60,173 bases of DNA. Origin: Desulforudis sp. Lineage in GTDB: Bacteria > Bacillota > Desulfotomaculia > Desulfotomaculales > Desulforudaceae. The notes beneath the pieces are model-generated. The model made no database searches and was not told the DNA's origin. It worked only from the letters and a program-made list of their open reading frames with translations. Location: positions 1-60,173 of the forward strand of contig JAHRFU010000116.1 of assembly GCA_019084485.1 (NCBI GenBank), in the 5' to 3' direction. This document shows positions 10,115-19,262 of the stretch, one piece after another. Every line of letters starts with the position of its first letter. The stretch's first letter is position 1. The position numbers were made by a program, and so were the translations under genes.

Positions 10115-10936
10115 CTAATGTGGGTTTAGAACTGCTGCTCGGGTCGCTCTAGCTTTGCCTCTCTCCACAAACTTGGCTACGGTGACGCTGATCTCGTACA
10201 GCAGGTATATCGGCCCGGCCATTACCGCACAGGTAAATATGTCCGGGGTCGGCGTTAGGACAGCAGCAACTACAAGCGAGCCAAGGAGTGCATACTTACG
10301 CGCCTTCAACAGTCCTGTGTAGGTAACTATACCCAGTTTGCTTAGGAAATAGACGACCAGAGGTAACTCAAAAATCAACCCAAACGGTACGACGAAACGG
10401 ATTGTAAAGGAGATATACTTGCTGACAGTCAGCATTGGTATAAGTTCCGGTCCTGCAAACCGCAAGAGGAACGCGACCCCGATTCGGTAGACACCAAAGA
10501 AAGCAAACGCCATCCCGCCGATAAACAAGAAGAAGGACAAGACTAGGAATGCTTTGAAATACCGCTTTTCCTTCCCCCGGAGTGCCGGTAGCACCACCAA
10601 GGCTACCTGCCACAGTATAATCGGTAAGGCGGCCAGGAAACCAAGGAATAGAGAGAGCTTAAGCTTTGTGATCAGGGCCTCGGTAACACCGAGTACCACT
10701 AGGTCATAGCCCTGATTGGTTACCGGTTCTAGCGCCTTCTGCAGAACGTAGTCTGAGAAGACGTAGACAACAACGGCCATTGCAACGGTAGACACCAGAC
10801 AGACAATGATAGCACGCCGAAACTCGCCCAGGTATTTGAGAAACGGCAGTTCAGTCAGGCTCTTTTCGCCCACTTCAGTAAGCGCCTCCGTTATTTCAAA
10901 GAACAACCCCTGGAGAACTATGTATAGCAGAACCAA
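10115..10936 (-). CDS. tatC: Twin-arginine translocase subunit TatC (copy 2)
   Basis: A second full TatC with the same landmarks as copy 1 ([65 protein letters not shown]) but many differences between them, so the duplication is not recent. A TTG at 10936 is open. An internal GTG at 10873 has GGAGG 11 nt upstream and would remove 21 residues that have no counterpart in copy 1; it may be the true start. It is followed by tatA copy 1 and preceded by tatA copy 2. Confidence 0.93.
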   Translation of the reverse strand: MVLLYIVLQGLFFEITEALTEVGEKSLTELPFLKYLGEFRRAIIVCLVSTVAMAVVVYVFSDYVLQKALEPVTNQGYDLVVLGVTEALITKLKLSLFLGFLAALPIILWQVALVVLPALRGKEKRYFKAFLVLSFFLFIGGMAFAFFGVYRIGVAFLLRFAGPELIPMLTVSKYISFTIRFVVPFGLIFELPLVVYFLSKLGIVTYTGLLKARKYALLGSLVVAAVLTPTPDIFTCAVMAGPIYLLYEISVTVAKFVERGKARATRAAVLNPH

Positions 10937-10960
10937 GGGTCATAGGTCCAACGATGCGAA

Positions 10961-11233
10961 TTATCCCTTGGCCGATTCTTCCTTCTTCCCGTCATCCTCT
11001 TCAGAATGATACTCGATATTTCCCGTTTCAATCGCCTTGGACTCAGACTTGACCTCAACGTCCTTGACGTTGCCCTCCATTAGATCGTCGGACATTGAAC
11101 TCGACGACTTACGGAATTCTCTGATGGTCTTACCTAATGATTTGCCAACATCAGGAAGCTTGCCGGGGCCAAAGATGATTAGTGCGACCACAAGAATTAG
11201 AATCAGTTCAGGAATCCCGATATTTGGGAGCAT
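10961..11233 (-). CDS. tatA: TatA-family translocase subunit (copy 2)
   Basis: 90-aa TatA/E protein: membrane helix PELILILVVALIIFGPGKLP, amphipathic helix DVGKSLGKTIREFRKSSSS, then an acidic/lysine-rich tail. The first 45 residues are nearly identical in pattern to copy 1, so the tatA-tatC pair appears to have been duplicated as a unit. ATG start with GGAGAG upstream. It sits 24 nt before the second tatC. Confidence 0.92.
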   Translation of the reverse strand: MLPNIGIPELILILVVALIIFGPGKLPDVGKSLGKTIREFRKSSSSMSDDLMEGNVKDVEVKSESKAIETGNIEYHSEEDDGKKEESAKG

Positions 11234-11311
11234 GCGCTTCTCTCCTTCACTTATCAGGGTTAGTTACCCAGTTAACAGAATAACATCTTTCATCAATAAA
11301 TTCAAATCAGA

Positions 11312-11656
11312 TTAGGGCAGTCTTCGTCGCCATTTCCACAACTTGGCCAGGAACTTGAGCAGACGCCAGCCGCCGGTGATTGAGGCTCGTTTGACCGGAT
11401 CCTCTACCGCCTCTTCCCTCATCTGTTGCCGAGGTGCCGCCTCGCCAACAGACATCTGATCCTCCCGCCGCTTTTCGGAGGCCTTCTCCCAGCGGGACTT
11501 CTGTGGGGGCGGCAGCCCTTTGGTGGACTCGCCACGGTACTGCTTCACCGTCTCTCCGATGGCCTTTCCCAGCTTGGGCAGTCTGCCCGGTCCCAGGACA
11601 ACCAGTATGACGATCAGGATCAGGATTAGCTCAGGAATCCCAATGTTAAACGGCAT
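11312..11656 (-). CDS. TatA/TatB-like subunit (copy 3)
   Basis: 114-aa protein with the Tat hinge FGIPELILILIVILVVLGPG-type N-terminus (here LGPGRLPKLGKAIGETVKQYRG), followed by a longer, basic and proline-rich tail ending WKWRRRLP. The longer tail and the LGPG variant differ from the two TatA copies and could mean a TatB-like role, but Firmicutes usually use a bifunctional TatA, so this is uncertain. It is the first Tat gene of the cluster, 72 nt after pfkA. Confidence 0.85.
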   Translation of the reverse strand: MPFNIGIPELILILIVILVVLGPGRLPKLGKAIGETVKQYRGESTKGLPPPQKSRWEKASEKRREDQMSVGEAAPRQQMREEAVEDPVKRASITGGWRLLKFLAKLWKWRRRLP

Positions 11657-11727
11657 TAGACAGCTCCTCTGATAATCTATAACACCTTCGACGGTTAACC
11701 CAGTTTGTCCTGCAGTAATGGACGACC

Positions 11728-12834
11728 CTAGTCGCCAAAGGATACTCCGATCTGCTTCGCCATCCGAACCATGTCGCTGCCCAGTGGTACACGCCGCATC
11801 TCACCGATTGCTTCGGCCAGCGGTACCGTAGCGATGTGCGGTGTGCGCAGACAGACCATTTCACCGAAACGGCCGTCCATAACCGCGTTCACTGCAGCCG
11901 CCCCTAGCCTGCTCCCCAGGATACGGTCAAAGGGTGTCGGTGAGCCACCACGCTGCAGGTGCCCCAGGACAGTCACCCTGGTTTCGATACCGGTAATCTG
12001 TTCGACCCTCTCCCCTACCAGGTTGCCAACGCCCCCTAGACGAATCTGTTCAAAGCTATCCTTGACGATCTTCGCTACCACCATCTCACCATCAACCGGT
12101 TTTGCACCCTCAGCAACGACGATAATGCTAAACGCCTTGCCTTTGGCGTGCCGTTCCTCAATTTTCTCGCAGACCTTGTTAATGTCAAAAGGAATCTCCG
12201 GTATCAGGATGACGTCGGCACCGCCTGCCAGCCCGGACTGCAAAGCAATCCACCCCGCATACCGACCCATCACTTCAAGCACCATAATGCGGTAGTGCGA
12301 CTCGGCCGTGGTATGCAGTTTATCAATGGCCTCCGTGGCCGTGGTCAGCGCCGTGTCAAAACCGAAAGTCTGGTCCGTAGCGGACAGGTCGTTGTCAATG
12401 GTCTTCGGTACACCGACCACCGGAAACCCATACCGCTCGTAAATCATGTTGGCGATCTTAAGGCTACCGTCTCCCCCAACCGCGATCAGAGCATTCATCC
12501 CGGAAGCCTCTACATTGGCCATGGCCTGCTCCGAGACATCCTTAAAGACTACTTCCCCGTTCTCCTTGATTGGAAAGTGAAACGGGTTATCCCGGTTCGT
12601 GGTACCCAAGATCGTTCCGCCTCGGGGCAGGATGCCGCGCACATCCTTAGCTGTCAGCCGCCTCATCTTGTTTTCGACGAGGCCACCAAAGCCCTGCTCA
12701 ATCCCGATCACCTGCAGGCCGTAATCTCCGGTAGCCACCTTTACGGCGGCCCGGATTACGGCGTTAATCCCCGGGGCATCACCACCACCGGTCAGAATTC
12801 CAATTTTCTTGATGTTTAGCCTACGTCTGTTCAT
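11728..12834 (-). CDS. pfkA: 6-phosphofructokinase (group III PFK-A)
   Basis: 368-aa enzyme phosphorylating fructose 6-phosphate in glycolysis. Visible: the N-terminal nucleotide loop TGGGDAPGINAVIR, GGTILGTTNRDNPF, GGDGS (residues ~120-124), the catalytic PKTIDNDL (Asp147), MGRYAGWIAL and GHLQRGGSPTPFDR. At the two positions that separate ATP from PPi enzymes (E. coli 104 and 124) this protein has Gly123 and Lys144, the mixed state seen in group III. Gly104 favours ATP. ATG at 12834 with GGAGGG upstream. It heads the tat-mdh stretch. Confidence 0.93.
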   Translation of the reverse strand: MNRRRLNIKKIGILTGGGDAPGINAVIRAAVKVATGDYGLQVIGIEQGFGGLVENKMRRLTAKDVRGILPRGGTILGTTNRDNPFHFPIKENGEVVFKDVSEQAMANVEASGMNALIAVGGDGSLKIANMIYERYGFPVVGVPKTIDNDLSATDQTFGFDTALTTATEAIDKLHTTAESHYRIMVLEVMGRYAGWIALQSGLAGGADVILIPEIPFDINKVCEKIEERHAKGKAFSIIVVAEGAKPVDGEMVVAKIVKDSFEQIRLGGVGNLVGERVEQITGIETRVTVLGHLQRGGSPTPFDRILGSRLGAAAVNAVMDGRFGEMVCLRTPHIATVPLAEAIGEMRRVPLGSDMVRMAKQIGVSFGD

Positions 12835-12890
12835 TTAATCCCTCCTATTACTATAATGTTCGATTTAAGTCTCTTTTCCCCTGCCAGAAG

Positions 12891-12927
12891 AAAAAAATGG
12901 AGGCTGGTTTCCCAGCCCCCATTTTTA
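12891..12927 (-). terminator. Terminator after the UPF0182 gene
   Basis: ATGGAGGCTGG (12897-12907) and CCAGCCCCCAT (12912-12922) pair with one mismatch, flanked by an A-run on one side and TTTTT on the other, so it can work in both directions. It lies 14 nt past the stop of the gene at 12941. Confidence 0.8.
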
Positions 12928-12940
12928 GAAAAGTCCCAGA

Positions 12941-15688
12941 TTATTCGGTCTGAGCGGACAATCGGTCGAGGGTACGCTTCATACTATCCAATGACTGACC
13001 ATAACCGGTCCAGTCGCCGGAACGCATCCGGTCTTGGGCAGTATTGTAGTGCATCACGGCCTCATCGATCAGGTCACGGATGCTGACATCGACACCTGGA
13101 TCTGTTACCACCGGAGTGGTGGGGTCATCCACACCAGGAGGCGAGACAGGCCTACCGTCCGAGGTTCCGAAGATAGCGGCTAGCGCCATCTCTAGGGTCG
13201 GTTCCATAACCACGCGATCTCCATGGGCCACGATGACCCGCCGGAGCTCAGGCATTCGGCTCTGTTCAGCTTGCAGGTAGATGGGCTCGACATACAGCAG
13301 GCTGTCCTTAATCGGAATGATGATCAGGTTACCCCGGATAACGCGTGAACCACGGTTTTCCCAGAGAGTTAGCTGCTGCGAAATTGTGGTATCCTGGTTG
13401 ATTCGGGCTTCGACCTGCATCGGGCCGTATACCAGGCTCTGTTTCGGCATCTCGTAAACCAGCAGGTTGCCGTAGTGCTCACCATCGGAACGTGCTGCCA
13501 TCCAGCCGATCATATTCTTTTTGTTCGTCGGCGTGAACGGGGTGATCAGGACAAACTCCGTTTCCTCTTCACCCGGCAGTTGCACGATGGTGTAATAGGG
13601 CTCCATCAACTGCTCGTCGCGTTCAAAAATCTCCGTCGGCATCTCCCACTTGTCTTCGCGGTTGTAGAAGACCTGCGGGTTCTGCATGTGATAGAGCGTG
13701 TACAGGTTCGCCTGAATCGTGAACATGTCTTGCGGGTACCGGACGTGGGCCCGGAGGCTTTCAGACATCTCGTCGAGCGGCCTGAACATTTCCGGGAAGA
13801 TTTTCTCAAGGGATTGGATAATCGGATCACTATCATCTGCGACATAGAACGTAGTCTCACCGTTGTAGGCGTCAACTACCACCTTCACCGAGTTCCGGAT
13901 GTAGTTGTTACGACCTTGGAATGGTTGCGAATAGGGATACATGTTCGTTGTCGTATAGGCATCCCACATCCAGACGAGGCGTCCATCGTTAATGACGATG
14001 TACGGATCCTCGTCCATCATCAAGAATGGAGCGATTTTCTGTACCCGCTCGCTGATGTTCCGGTAGTACAGCATCTGGCTGTCCGGGGTAACGTCCGTGG
14101 ACAGCAACAGTTTGTAGTCTCCCAGAGCCAGGGCGAACATCACCCGCTTGAAGATCGAACCGAGCTTTACTCCGCTCTCTTCCTGATAGGTGGCGTACAC
14201 ATTGTCCTCACCCTCAGGGTAGTCAAACTCCTGAGCGTGGGTATTGACAATCACGTACTGGTCGGTGGCTTCACCATAGTAGATCTCAGGACGGTCCAGT
14301 ACGATGTCGGTATCCGTTACCGGAGGGATATCCTTAATAAAGAAGTGAGGCATGCCCTCGCCGGAAACCTTGTTCACCGGGCTCATCGCCACACCGTAAC
14401 CGTGTGTGAATACGAGCCGCTGGTTCACCCAGGTCTTAGCCTGATCTTGTAGGCGGTTCTGCTCCAACTCACGGGCGGCCAGCATTACCTGACGGTGTTC
14501 CCCGTCAATGATGTATCGATCCACGTCGATGCCCTTAAATTCATAGTAAAGCCGCATTTCCTGGAGCTGACTGTAGGTCTGACGTAGCGGCTGCCCACCC
14601 CAGAGCCGGATGTTGTCGACGGTTGCCTGATTGGCTTCAAGATCGGCCAGATCTACAGTCCGCCCGGCCGGGAAGGGTTTACGCTCAATGTTATGGAGGT
14701 TATAGGCCTCTCGAGTAAACTTGATGCTGTGTTCAATATAGGGGAGTTCGCGGTTCAGTTCGTTAGGCTCGACCACAAACCGCTGAACCACGGACGGGTA
14801 GACCGAGTTCAACAGGATCGAAGCCAGCACCAGACCACCGACCGCATACAGCGCAATACCTGATCCCCTTCTCATAAACCCGGTTACCAGCACCACTATC
14901 GCCGACAGGAGGGATATTACGAGCAGAACCTTTAGAGCCAGCATATTGGCATTGATTTCCGTGTAGCCTGGTCCGAACACGGCGCCCCGATCCGAATAGA
15001 GCAACAGGTATTGTTGCAGCACATAGCCCCAGGACTTGACCGCCAGCAGGAAGGCCAACAGTACGGACATGTGGATACGGGAGGACGGGTGGGCGAACAG
15101 CCCCCCTACTCCGGCAACGGGGTTTGAAAGGAAATAGGCTACGCCCACAAAGAACGCCGTAATTAGACCAGCCCAAAACAGGATGTTGAAAACGAAAATC
15201 TGAAATGGCAGAGTGAAGACGTAGAAACCAATGTCCCTGCCAAAAATCGGGTCGACAGTTCCGAACTGAGACGGATTCAAGAATTTCTGCAGGACGATCC
15301 AATCACCGGCTACAGAGAGGCTGAACATGTAGGCAAGCACCGCACTTGCACCCAGGAATACCCAAGTAAGCACCCGCTTGTTGAGGAAGTCCTTCCAGGG
15401 GACGTTCTCCATCGAGATTACGTTGCCTTCCTGAAGCGATATGGTACCCTGCTCCAGGACCGTCTTCCTGGTTACCAACAAGTTGACGAGCAGGAACAGG
15501 AAGAAGGCTACGCCTACCGTCACCCTCAGGCCAATGTCGGATACCATAATCTTGATAAAGACGGAGTCATAGCCTAGAGACTGAAACCATAACCAATCAG
15601 TGAACAACCGCGCCCCACCGCTCACCGTCATAAATATTACGGCGATGGCGGCAATAATTAAGTATAAAGTCACTCTTCCGGTTGCCAT
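12941..15688 (-). CDS. UPF0182 (COG1615) large membrane protein
   Basis: 915 residues. About seven membrane helices fill the first ~300 residues (for example VTLYLIIAAIAVIFMTVSGG near the start), followed by a large region that should lie outside the membrane. It contains family-typical stretches such as RPEIYYGEATDQYVIV, KEFDYP-like QEFDYPEGEDN, RNNYIRNSVKVVVDAYNG and GGRPVSPP-like DGRPVSPPGVDDPT. The protein ends with a helical tail (AQDRMRSGDWTGYGQSLDSM). Family function is unknown. ATG at 15688 with AAGGAGG upstream. No operon partner is evident apart from small genes 50 nt upstream. Confidence 0.92.
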   Translation of the reverse strand: MATGRVTLYLIIAAIAVIFMTVSGGARLFTDWLWFQSLGYDSVFIKIMVSDIGLRVTVGVAFFLFLLVNLLVTRKTVLEQGTISLQEGNVISMENVPWKDFLNKRVLTWVFLGASAVLAYMFSLSVAGDWIVLQKFLNPSQFGTVDPIFGRDIGFYVFTLPFQIFVFNILFWAGLITAFFVGVAYFLSNPVAGVGGLFAHPSSRIHMSVLLAFLLAVKSWGYVLQQYLLLYSDRGAVFGPGYTEINANMLALKVLLVISLLSAIVVLVTGFMRRGSGIALYAVGGLVLASILLNSVYPSVVQRFVVEPNELNRELPYIEHSIKFTREAYNLHNIERKPFPAGRTVDLADLEANQATVDNIRLWGGQPLRQTYSQLQEMRLYYEFKGIDVDRYIIDGEHRQVMLAARELEQNRLQDQAKTWVNQRLVFTHGYGVAMSPVNKVSGEGMPHFFIKDIPPVTDTDIVLDRPEIYYGEATDQYVIVNTHAQEFDYPEGEDNVYATYQEESGVKLGSIFKRVMFALALGDYKLLLSTDVTPDSQMLYYRNISERVQKIAPFLMMDEDPYIVINDGRLVWMWDAYTTTNMYPYSQPFQGRNNYIRNSVKVVVDAYNGETTFYVADDSDPIIQSLEKIFPEMFRPLDEMSESLRAHVRYPQDMFTIQANLYTLYHMQNPQVFYNREDKWEMPTEIFERDEQLMEPYYTIVQLPGEEETEFVLITPFTPTNKKNMIGWMAARSDGEHYGNLLVYEMPKQSLVYGPMQVEARINQDTTISQQLTLWENRGSRVIRGNLIIIPIKDSLLYVEPIYLQAEQSRMPELRRVIVAHGDRVVMEPTLEMALAAIFGTSDGRPVSPPGVDDPTTPVVTDPGVDVSIRDLIDEAVMHYNTAQDRMRSGDWTGYGQSLDSMKRTLDRLSAQTE

Positions 15689-15737
15689 GATTACCTCCTT
15701 AAAATATTCATCCTACTTGTGTTGAAAGGTGCTCTGC

Positions 15738-15923
15738 TTACACAGGTTTTGGGGGTTTCTGCCCCTTATCGGCCTCGTGCTTTAACTTGGCCTGGCAAAG
15801 TTCACAAATTGCAACGGGTTTTTTCCTTTTTTCCGGTGGGGTAAACAAGTCATCGTCATGGTCACCAATGTCGCAGGCATCAGGTACATAAGCACGCCCA
15901 CACAACATGCACCGAATCTCCAA
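15738..15923 (-). CDS. Small zinc-ribbon protein, YlaI/DUF2197-like
   Basis: 61 residues with two CxxC pairs (CMLCG near the start and CELCQ at ~40), arranged like the DUF2197/YlaI zinc-ribbon proteins of spore formers. The start is a TTG with AAGGAGG about 8-10 nt upstream, which supports translation. Family function is unknown. It lies between comFB-like and UPF0182 genes, all in the same direction. Confidence 0.7.
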   Translation of the reverse strand: MEIRCMLCGRAYVPDACDIGDHDDDLFTPPEKRKKPVAICELCQAKLKHEADKGQKPPKPV

Positions 15924-15953
15924 CCTCTCCCCTCCTTGCCTCTCCTAAGTTCT

Positions 15954-16244
15954 TTAACTAGTGGGATCCTTCTTATGACGGGGGCTTTGACCGACCAGTT
16001 TAAAGCCGTGCATTAGCGCGGCGATAATTTGGGCCTTACCCCCAACCTGGTCAAAACTGGCCTTGGTGTAAACCTCACCGAGACCGCGGGCCACGTATCG
16101 CGGCGGGAGACGGTTCAGGGCAACGGCCATGACGTCTTCACGGCAACGCTGACAGTCGCACAAGTCAGGGTTCTGCTTGATCTCCTCCCGCAGGACGCTG
16201 TCAAATACTTCGGCTACGACAACCTCAGTATAGTTCCTTAACAT
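15954..16244 (-). CDS. ComFB-family protein
   Basis: 96-aa protein matching the ComFB pattern: NYTEVVVAEVFDSVL, the cysteine cluster DLCDCQRCREDVMAVALN and LPPRYVARGLGEVY. In Bacillus comFB lies within the comF competence operon; in cyanobacteria ComFB homologues have been described as c-di-GMP receptors. No comFA or comFC is nearby here, so a competence role is not supported by context. The four cysteines probably bind zinc. It overlaps nothing and is 30 nt upstream of the zinc-ribbon gene. Confidence 0.85.
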   Translation of the reverse strand: MLRNYTEVVVAEVFDSVLREEIKQNPDLCDCQRCREDVMAVALNRLPPRYVARGLGEVYTKASFDQVGGKAQIIAALMHGFKLVGQSPRHKKDPTS

Positions 16245-16274
16245 ACCGTGCCAGTTCCCCTTCCTTCCAATAGT

Positions 16275-16760
16275 TTACCACCTGAGGGTTGCTTTCAGAC
16301 GGTCCGGCACCAGAAGCAGATCCAGACCATCATTAATGGAAGTAACAACGACGTCGGCAGCCAGGATGCAGGCGCTTGCAGCACCTTCACCGATCAGCAC
16401 TGCAACCCCGATCCCAGCCTCCCTGAGCATTAAGGCATCAATGGCTCCATTTCCGAATGCCACCGTATTCGGCGCCCCCAGCGACCGGACGATCTGCTGT
16501 TTGCCAGGTCCGCCGGGCTCCTCATCCAAAACAATCACCCGACAGTTAACGGCGGACAAAGCTCGACGCACAGTACCGTACGTATCGGCGGTGATTACCA
16601 CCACCTCAGCACTCTCTGCTAACCGGTTCAGCCTCTCGCGAACCCCGGGAATCAGCTGTCCGTTGATGGCCAGTGTCCCGTTGTAGTCCGCTACCACAGA
16701 CCGGACATTCAGGGTTTCTCGGCCTGGGATCTCAAAGCTGAGCACGGAACCATCCCCCAC
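16275..16760 (-). CDS. HAD-superfamily protein, COG4087 'soluble P-type ATPase'-like
   Basis: About 155-160 residues. HAD motif I is VVADYNGTLA, where the first Asp is the nucleophile and the usual second Asp is Asn. Motif II is VVITADT, and motif IV is the region VAFGNGAIDALML, where the usual Asp pair is partly replaced (GNGAID). This DYNGT pattern is seen in small proteins related to the phosphorylation domain of P-type ATPases. Substrate unknown and activity may be altered. A GTG at 16760 or an internal GTG at 16745 (GGGGGAT 8 nt upstream) may be the start. Confidence 0.75.
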   Translation of the reverse strand: MGDGSVLSFEIPGRETLNVRSVVADYNGTLAINGQLIPGVRERLNRLAESAEVVVITADTYGTVRRALSAVNCRVIVLDEEPGGPGKQQIVRSLGAPNTVAFGNGAIDALMLREAGIGVAVLIGEGAASACILAADVVVTSINDGLDLLLVPDRLKATLRW

Positions 16761-16950
16761 CTAATAATCTAATACAAAAGCGACCTCAGAGTCAAAACCC
16801 AAGGTTTCGGAGAGAAAATAAACGGATCGGAAGGGGGTTCAGGTGAGGTGCTCACCGGCGTTCGGCCTTCCGGGTGATAAGACGGCGTATCCGGGCATGC
16901 AGCCTCTGCGCAGGAATCAGGGTTGATTGATCCCTTCCCGCTAATAGTTT

Positions 16951-16976
16951 AAAACCCCCGGGAAGCCCGGGAGTTT
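16951..16976 (-). terminator. Terminator after adk
   Basis: AAAACCCCCGGG (16951-16962) and CCCGGGAGTTTT (16965-16976) form a GC-rich stem ending in a T-run on the minus strand, 6 nt past the adk stop. Confidence 0.85.
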
Positions 16977-16982
16977 TGTTTG

Positions 16983-17627
16983 CTAGCGACCTAGGCTGGC
17001 GAGTACATCCTTTGTTACTATCTTGATGTCTTGGTCTCCGTTGACTTCCTTCAACTGCCCCTGCTTGCCGTAATACTCGATAAGTAGTGCAGTCTGGGCT
17101 TCATACACATCCAACCTTTGATTCACGGTGGTTTCAGTGTCGTCGCTCCTCTGGTAAAGCTCTCCACCACAGCTACCGCATTGTCCTTCGTTCTGGGGAG
17201 GATTGAAGAGCACGTGGTAGGTTGCTCCGCAGGAGCGACATACCCGGCGACCGGTCAAGCGGCCCAGAAGTCTTTCACGGGGAACGGCAATATTCAACAC
17301 GGCATCCAGCTTGATACCCATATCCTTCAGAGCGGCATCCAAGGCCTCAGCCTGAGGGGTGGTCCGGGGGAAACCGTCGAGTAGGAATCCATTCTCGCAG
17401 TCAGGCTTGGAAAGCCTGTCCTTCACCATCGCAACCACCAGCTCATCAGGAACAAGCTGACCATTATCCATGTACTCCTTGGCCTTTTTGCCCAAGTCCG
17501 TACCAGCTTTAACGTTTTCCCTGAACATGTCCCCAGTTGAAATGTGTGTGATCTTTAGCTCTTTAGTAAGCACTTCACACTGTGTGCCCTTGCCGCCGCC
17601 GGGCGGTCCCATGATTAACAGATTCAC
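16983..17627 (-). CDS. adk: Adenylate kinase (zinc LID type)
   Basis: 214-aa enzyme balancing ATP + AMP with 2 ADP. It has the P-loop [11 protein letters not shown], the AMP-binding [20 protein letters not shown] and [10 protein letters not shown]. The LID carries four cysteines (CRSCG and CGSCG), the zinc-binding form common in Gram-positives. Length is normal. Start is GTG at 17627; an AAGGAGGGG ribosome site and an A/T-rich promoter-like stretch lie upstream. It is monocistronic here, outside the ribosomal-protein operon where Firmicutes often carry it. Confidence 0.95.
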   Translation of the reverse strand: MNLLIMGPPGGGKGTQCEVLTKELKITHISTGDMFRENVKAGTDLGKKAKEYMDNGQLVPDELVVAMVKDRLSKPDCENGFLLDGFPRTTPQAEALDAALKDMGIKLDAVLNIAVPRERLLGRLTGRRVCRSCGATYHVLFNPPQNEGQCGSCGGELYQRSDDTETTVNQRLDVYEAQTALLIEYYGKQGQLKEVNGDQDIKIVTKDVLASLGR

Positions 17628-17694
17628 GCAGTATTCCCCTCCTTATAATATTGTTATATATTTGTGAAACACGGCACTTAAAGTTAGATATAAA

Positions 17695-17771
17695 TGGTCG
17701 GGATGACAGGATTTGAACCTGCGACCTCACGGTCCCGAACCGTGCGCTCTACCAAGCTGAGCCACATCCCG
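17695..17771 (-). tRNA. tRNA-Pro (anticodon CGG)
   Basis: On the minus strand the 7-bp acceptor stem CGGGATG/CATCCCG, the D-arm (GGCTCAGCTTGGTAGAGC), the anticodon arm CACGG-TTCGGGA-CCGTG and the T-arm GGTTCAAATCC are all present, and CCA is encoded. The anticodon loop gives CGG, reading proline codon CCG. Confidence 0.95.
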
Positions 17772-17867
17772 ATCACTAGACTATTTTAGCCTATACGCAG
17801 ATTAAAGTCAATAAACGGATTATTCGGGAGTAATGCTCCGAATGCTTGATGTGGAACGGATAGCCGA

Positions 17868-19097
17868 CTATTTCCCACTCAGGAATCGCTGTATGCGACC
17901 GTGCCATAGGGTGGGCATTATGGCCTCGATCAGCACCCCGTCTTCCCGAAACTCTTCTTTAAGCACTTTGCCGAACCTGTGAATCTGTCCTACCAGGTGC
18001 ATCATTTCCGTGGGGATAAGATAGGTCTCCTGTGACCGCCGATCGGTCATCAGCGCCGAAACAGCCAGTTTGAGGTCATCCAGCCCCCTTCCGGTTACCG
18101 CTGAAACACAAAGTAAGCCGGAAGGAGGCTCCACACCTTGTAGTTCCAGCAGGTCAGCCTTGTTGAAGACCTCAAGGCGTGGTTTGTCCAGAATACCGAG
18201 GGACTTCAGAACCTGCTCTACGGATGCAACCTGGGCTTCCCAGGCACTATGGCTCAGATCAATCACGTGCAGGATGTAGTTCGCAGCGACAACCTCTTCG
18301 AGGGTAGCCCTAAACGCAGCCACGAGGTGATGCGGAAGGCGTTGGATGAACCCTACGGTGTCGGTCAGGACGACTGTCTCATTGCCGGGCAGGATCAGTC
18401 TGCGCGCTGTGGGATCTAAAGTGGCGAACAGTTTGTCCTCCGTGAGCACTTCAGCACCGGTAAGGGCATTTAAGAGTGTGGATTTTCCCGCATTGGTATA
18501 GCCTACCAGAGCCAACAGCGGCACACCCTCGCTTTCGCGTCTACGGCGCAGGATCGAGCGTTGGCTGCGAACTATCTCCAGTCCCGCTTCAAGATCCCCG
18601 ATCCGTTTACGGATGCGGCGCCGGTCAGTCTCGAGTTTGGTCTCGCCAGGCCCGCGCGTGCCGATACCGCCACCAAGCCTGGAAAGCTCGACACCCCTTC
18701 CGATCAGGCGAGGCAGGAGATACTTCAGTTGAGCCAGTTCAACCTGCATTTTCCCTTCTTTAGTACGTGCCCTTAAAGCAAAAATATCCAGAATCACCTG
18801 GGTTCGGTCGACAACGCGAAGATCCAGCCGTTCTTCCAGATTCCTGACTTGGGCTGGCGAGAGTTCGCCGTCGAAAATGACTATTGAAGCGTCATTACTC
18901 TCACAGCACTCCTTAAGTTCATCCACCTTACCCCGTCCAATGTAGGTGGCGGGGTCAGGCTTAGAACGGTTTTGGGTCATTCGACCAACCACAGCACAGC
19001 CGGATGACTCCGCAAGGCTTTTCAGTTCAACAAAGGGATCGTCGTCAGGAGCGTCACTGCGGGTATCTATAGCTAGGCCGACCAGGACACAATTCAT
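17868..19097 (-). CDS. hflX: GTPase HflX
   Basis: 409-aa ribosome-associated GTPase. The N-terminal HflX domain (YIGRGKVDELKE, then VIFDGELSPAQVRNLEE) leads into the glycine-rich GGIGTRGPGETKLETDRR helical linker. The G domain follows with G1 GYTNAGKSTLLN, G3 DTVGFIQRLPH and G4 NKADLL. HflX splits or rescues stalled ribosomes by family knowledge. The frame is open to 19142, but the ATG at 19097 (MNCVLVGL) has a GGGGGAG ribosome site upstream and is preferred. It is divergent from fakA. Confidence 0.95.
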   Translation of the reverse strand: MNCVLVGLAIDTRSDAPDDDPFVELKSLAESSGCAVVGRMTQNRSKPDPATYIGRGKVDELKECCESNDASIVIFDGELSPAQVRNLEERLDLRVVDRTQVILDIFALRARTKEGKMQVELAQLKYLLPRLIGRGVELSRLGGGIGTRGPGETKLETDRRRIRKRIGDLEAGLEIVRSQRSILRRRRESEGVPLLALVGYTNAGKSTLLNALTGAEVLTEDKLFATLDPTARRLILPGNETVVLTDTVGFIQRLPHHLVAAFRATLEEVVAANYILHVIDLSHSAWEAQVASVEQVLKSLGILDKPRLEVFNKADLLELQGVEPPSGLLCVSAVTGRGLDDLKLAVSALMTDRRSQETYLIPTEMMHLVGQIHRFGKVLKEEFREDGVLIEAIMPTLWHGRIQRFLSGK

Positions 19098-19262
19098 TAT
19101 CGGTGCTTCTCCCCCTCGTCTAGGACAATCAGGATGAATCAATTGCAGCCTATTATAGCACTAGGAAGAAGACTAGGCAAAGAAACCAATATATCTGATA
19201 ACTTAAAGGAAATCAAAGCCTATTCGTCGAAAGATTATTCCAAACAAAAGGGGACGTGTTGA

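Noticed and set aside
12148-12819. 223-aa open frame on the plus strand
   Set aside because: Antisense shadow of pfkA, which has all catalytic motifs.
13475-14452. 325-aa open frame on the plus strand
   Set aside because: It is antisense to the well-supported UPF0182 gene and has no recognisable motif.
16761-16982. Possible small RNA (SRP-like GGAAGG) between the HAD-like gene and adk
   Set aside because: The stretch CCCGGAAGG lacks the flanking AGCAG and pairing needed for an SRP apical loop. No gene supported apart from the adk terminator.
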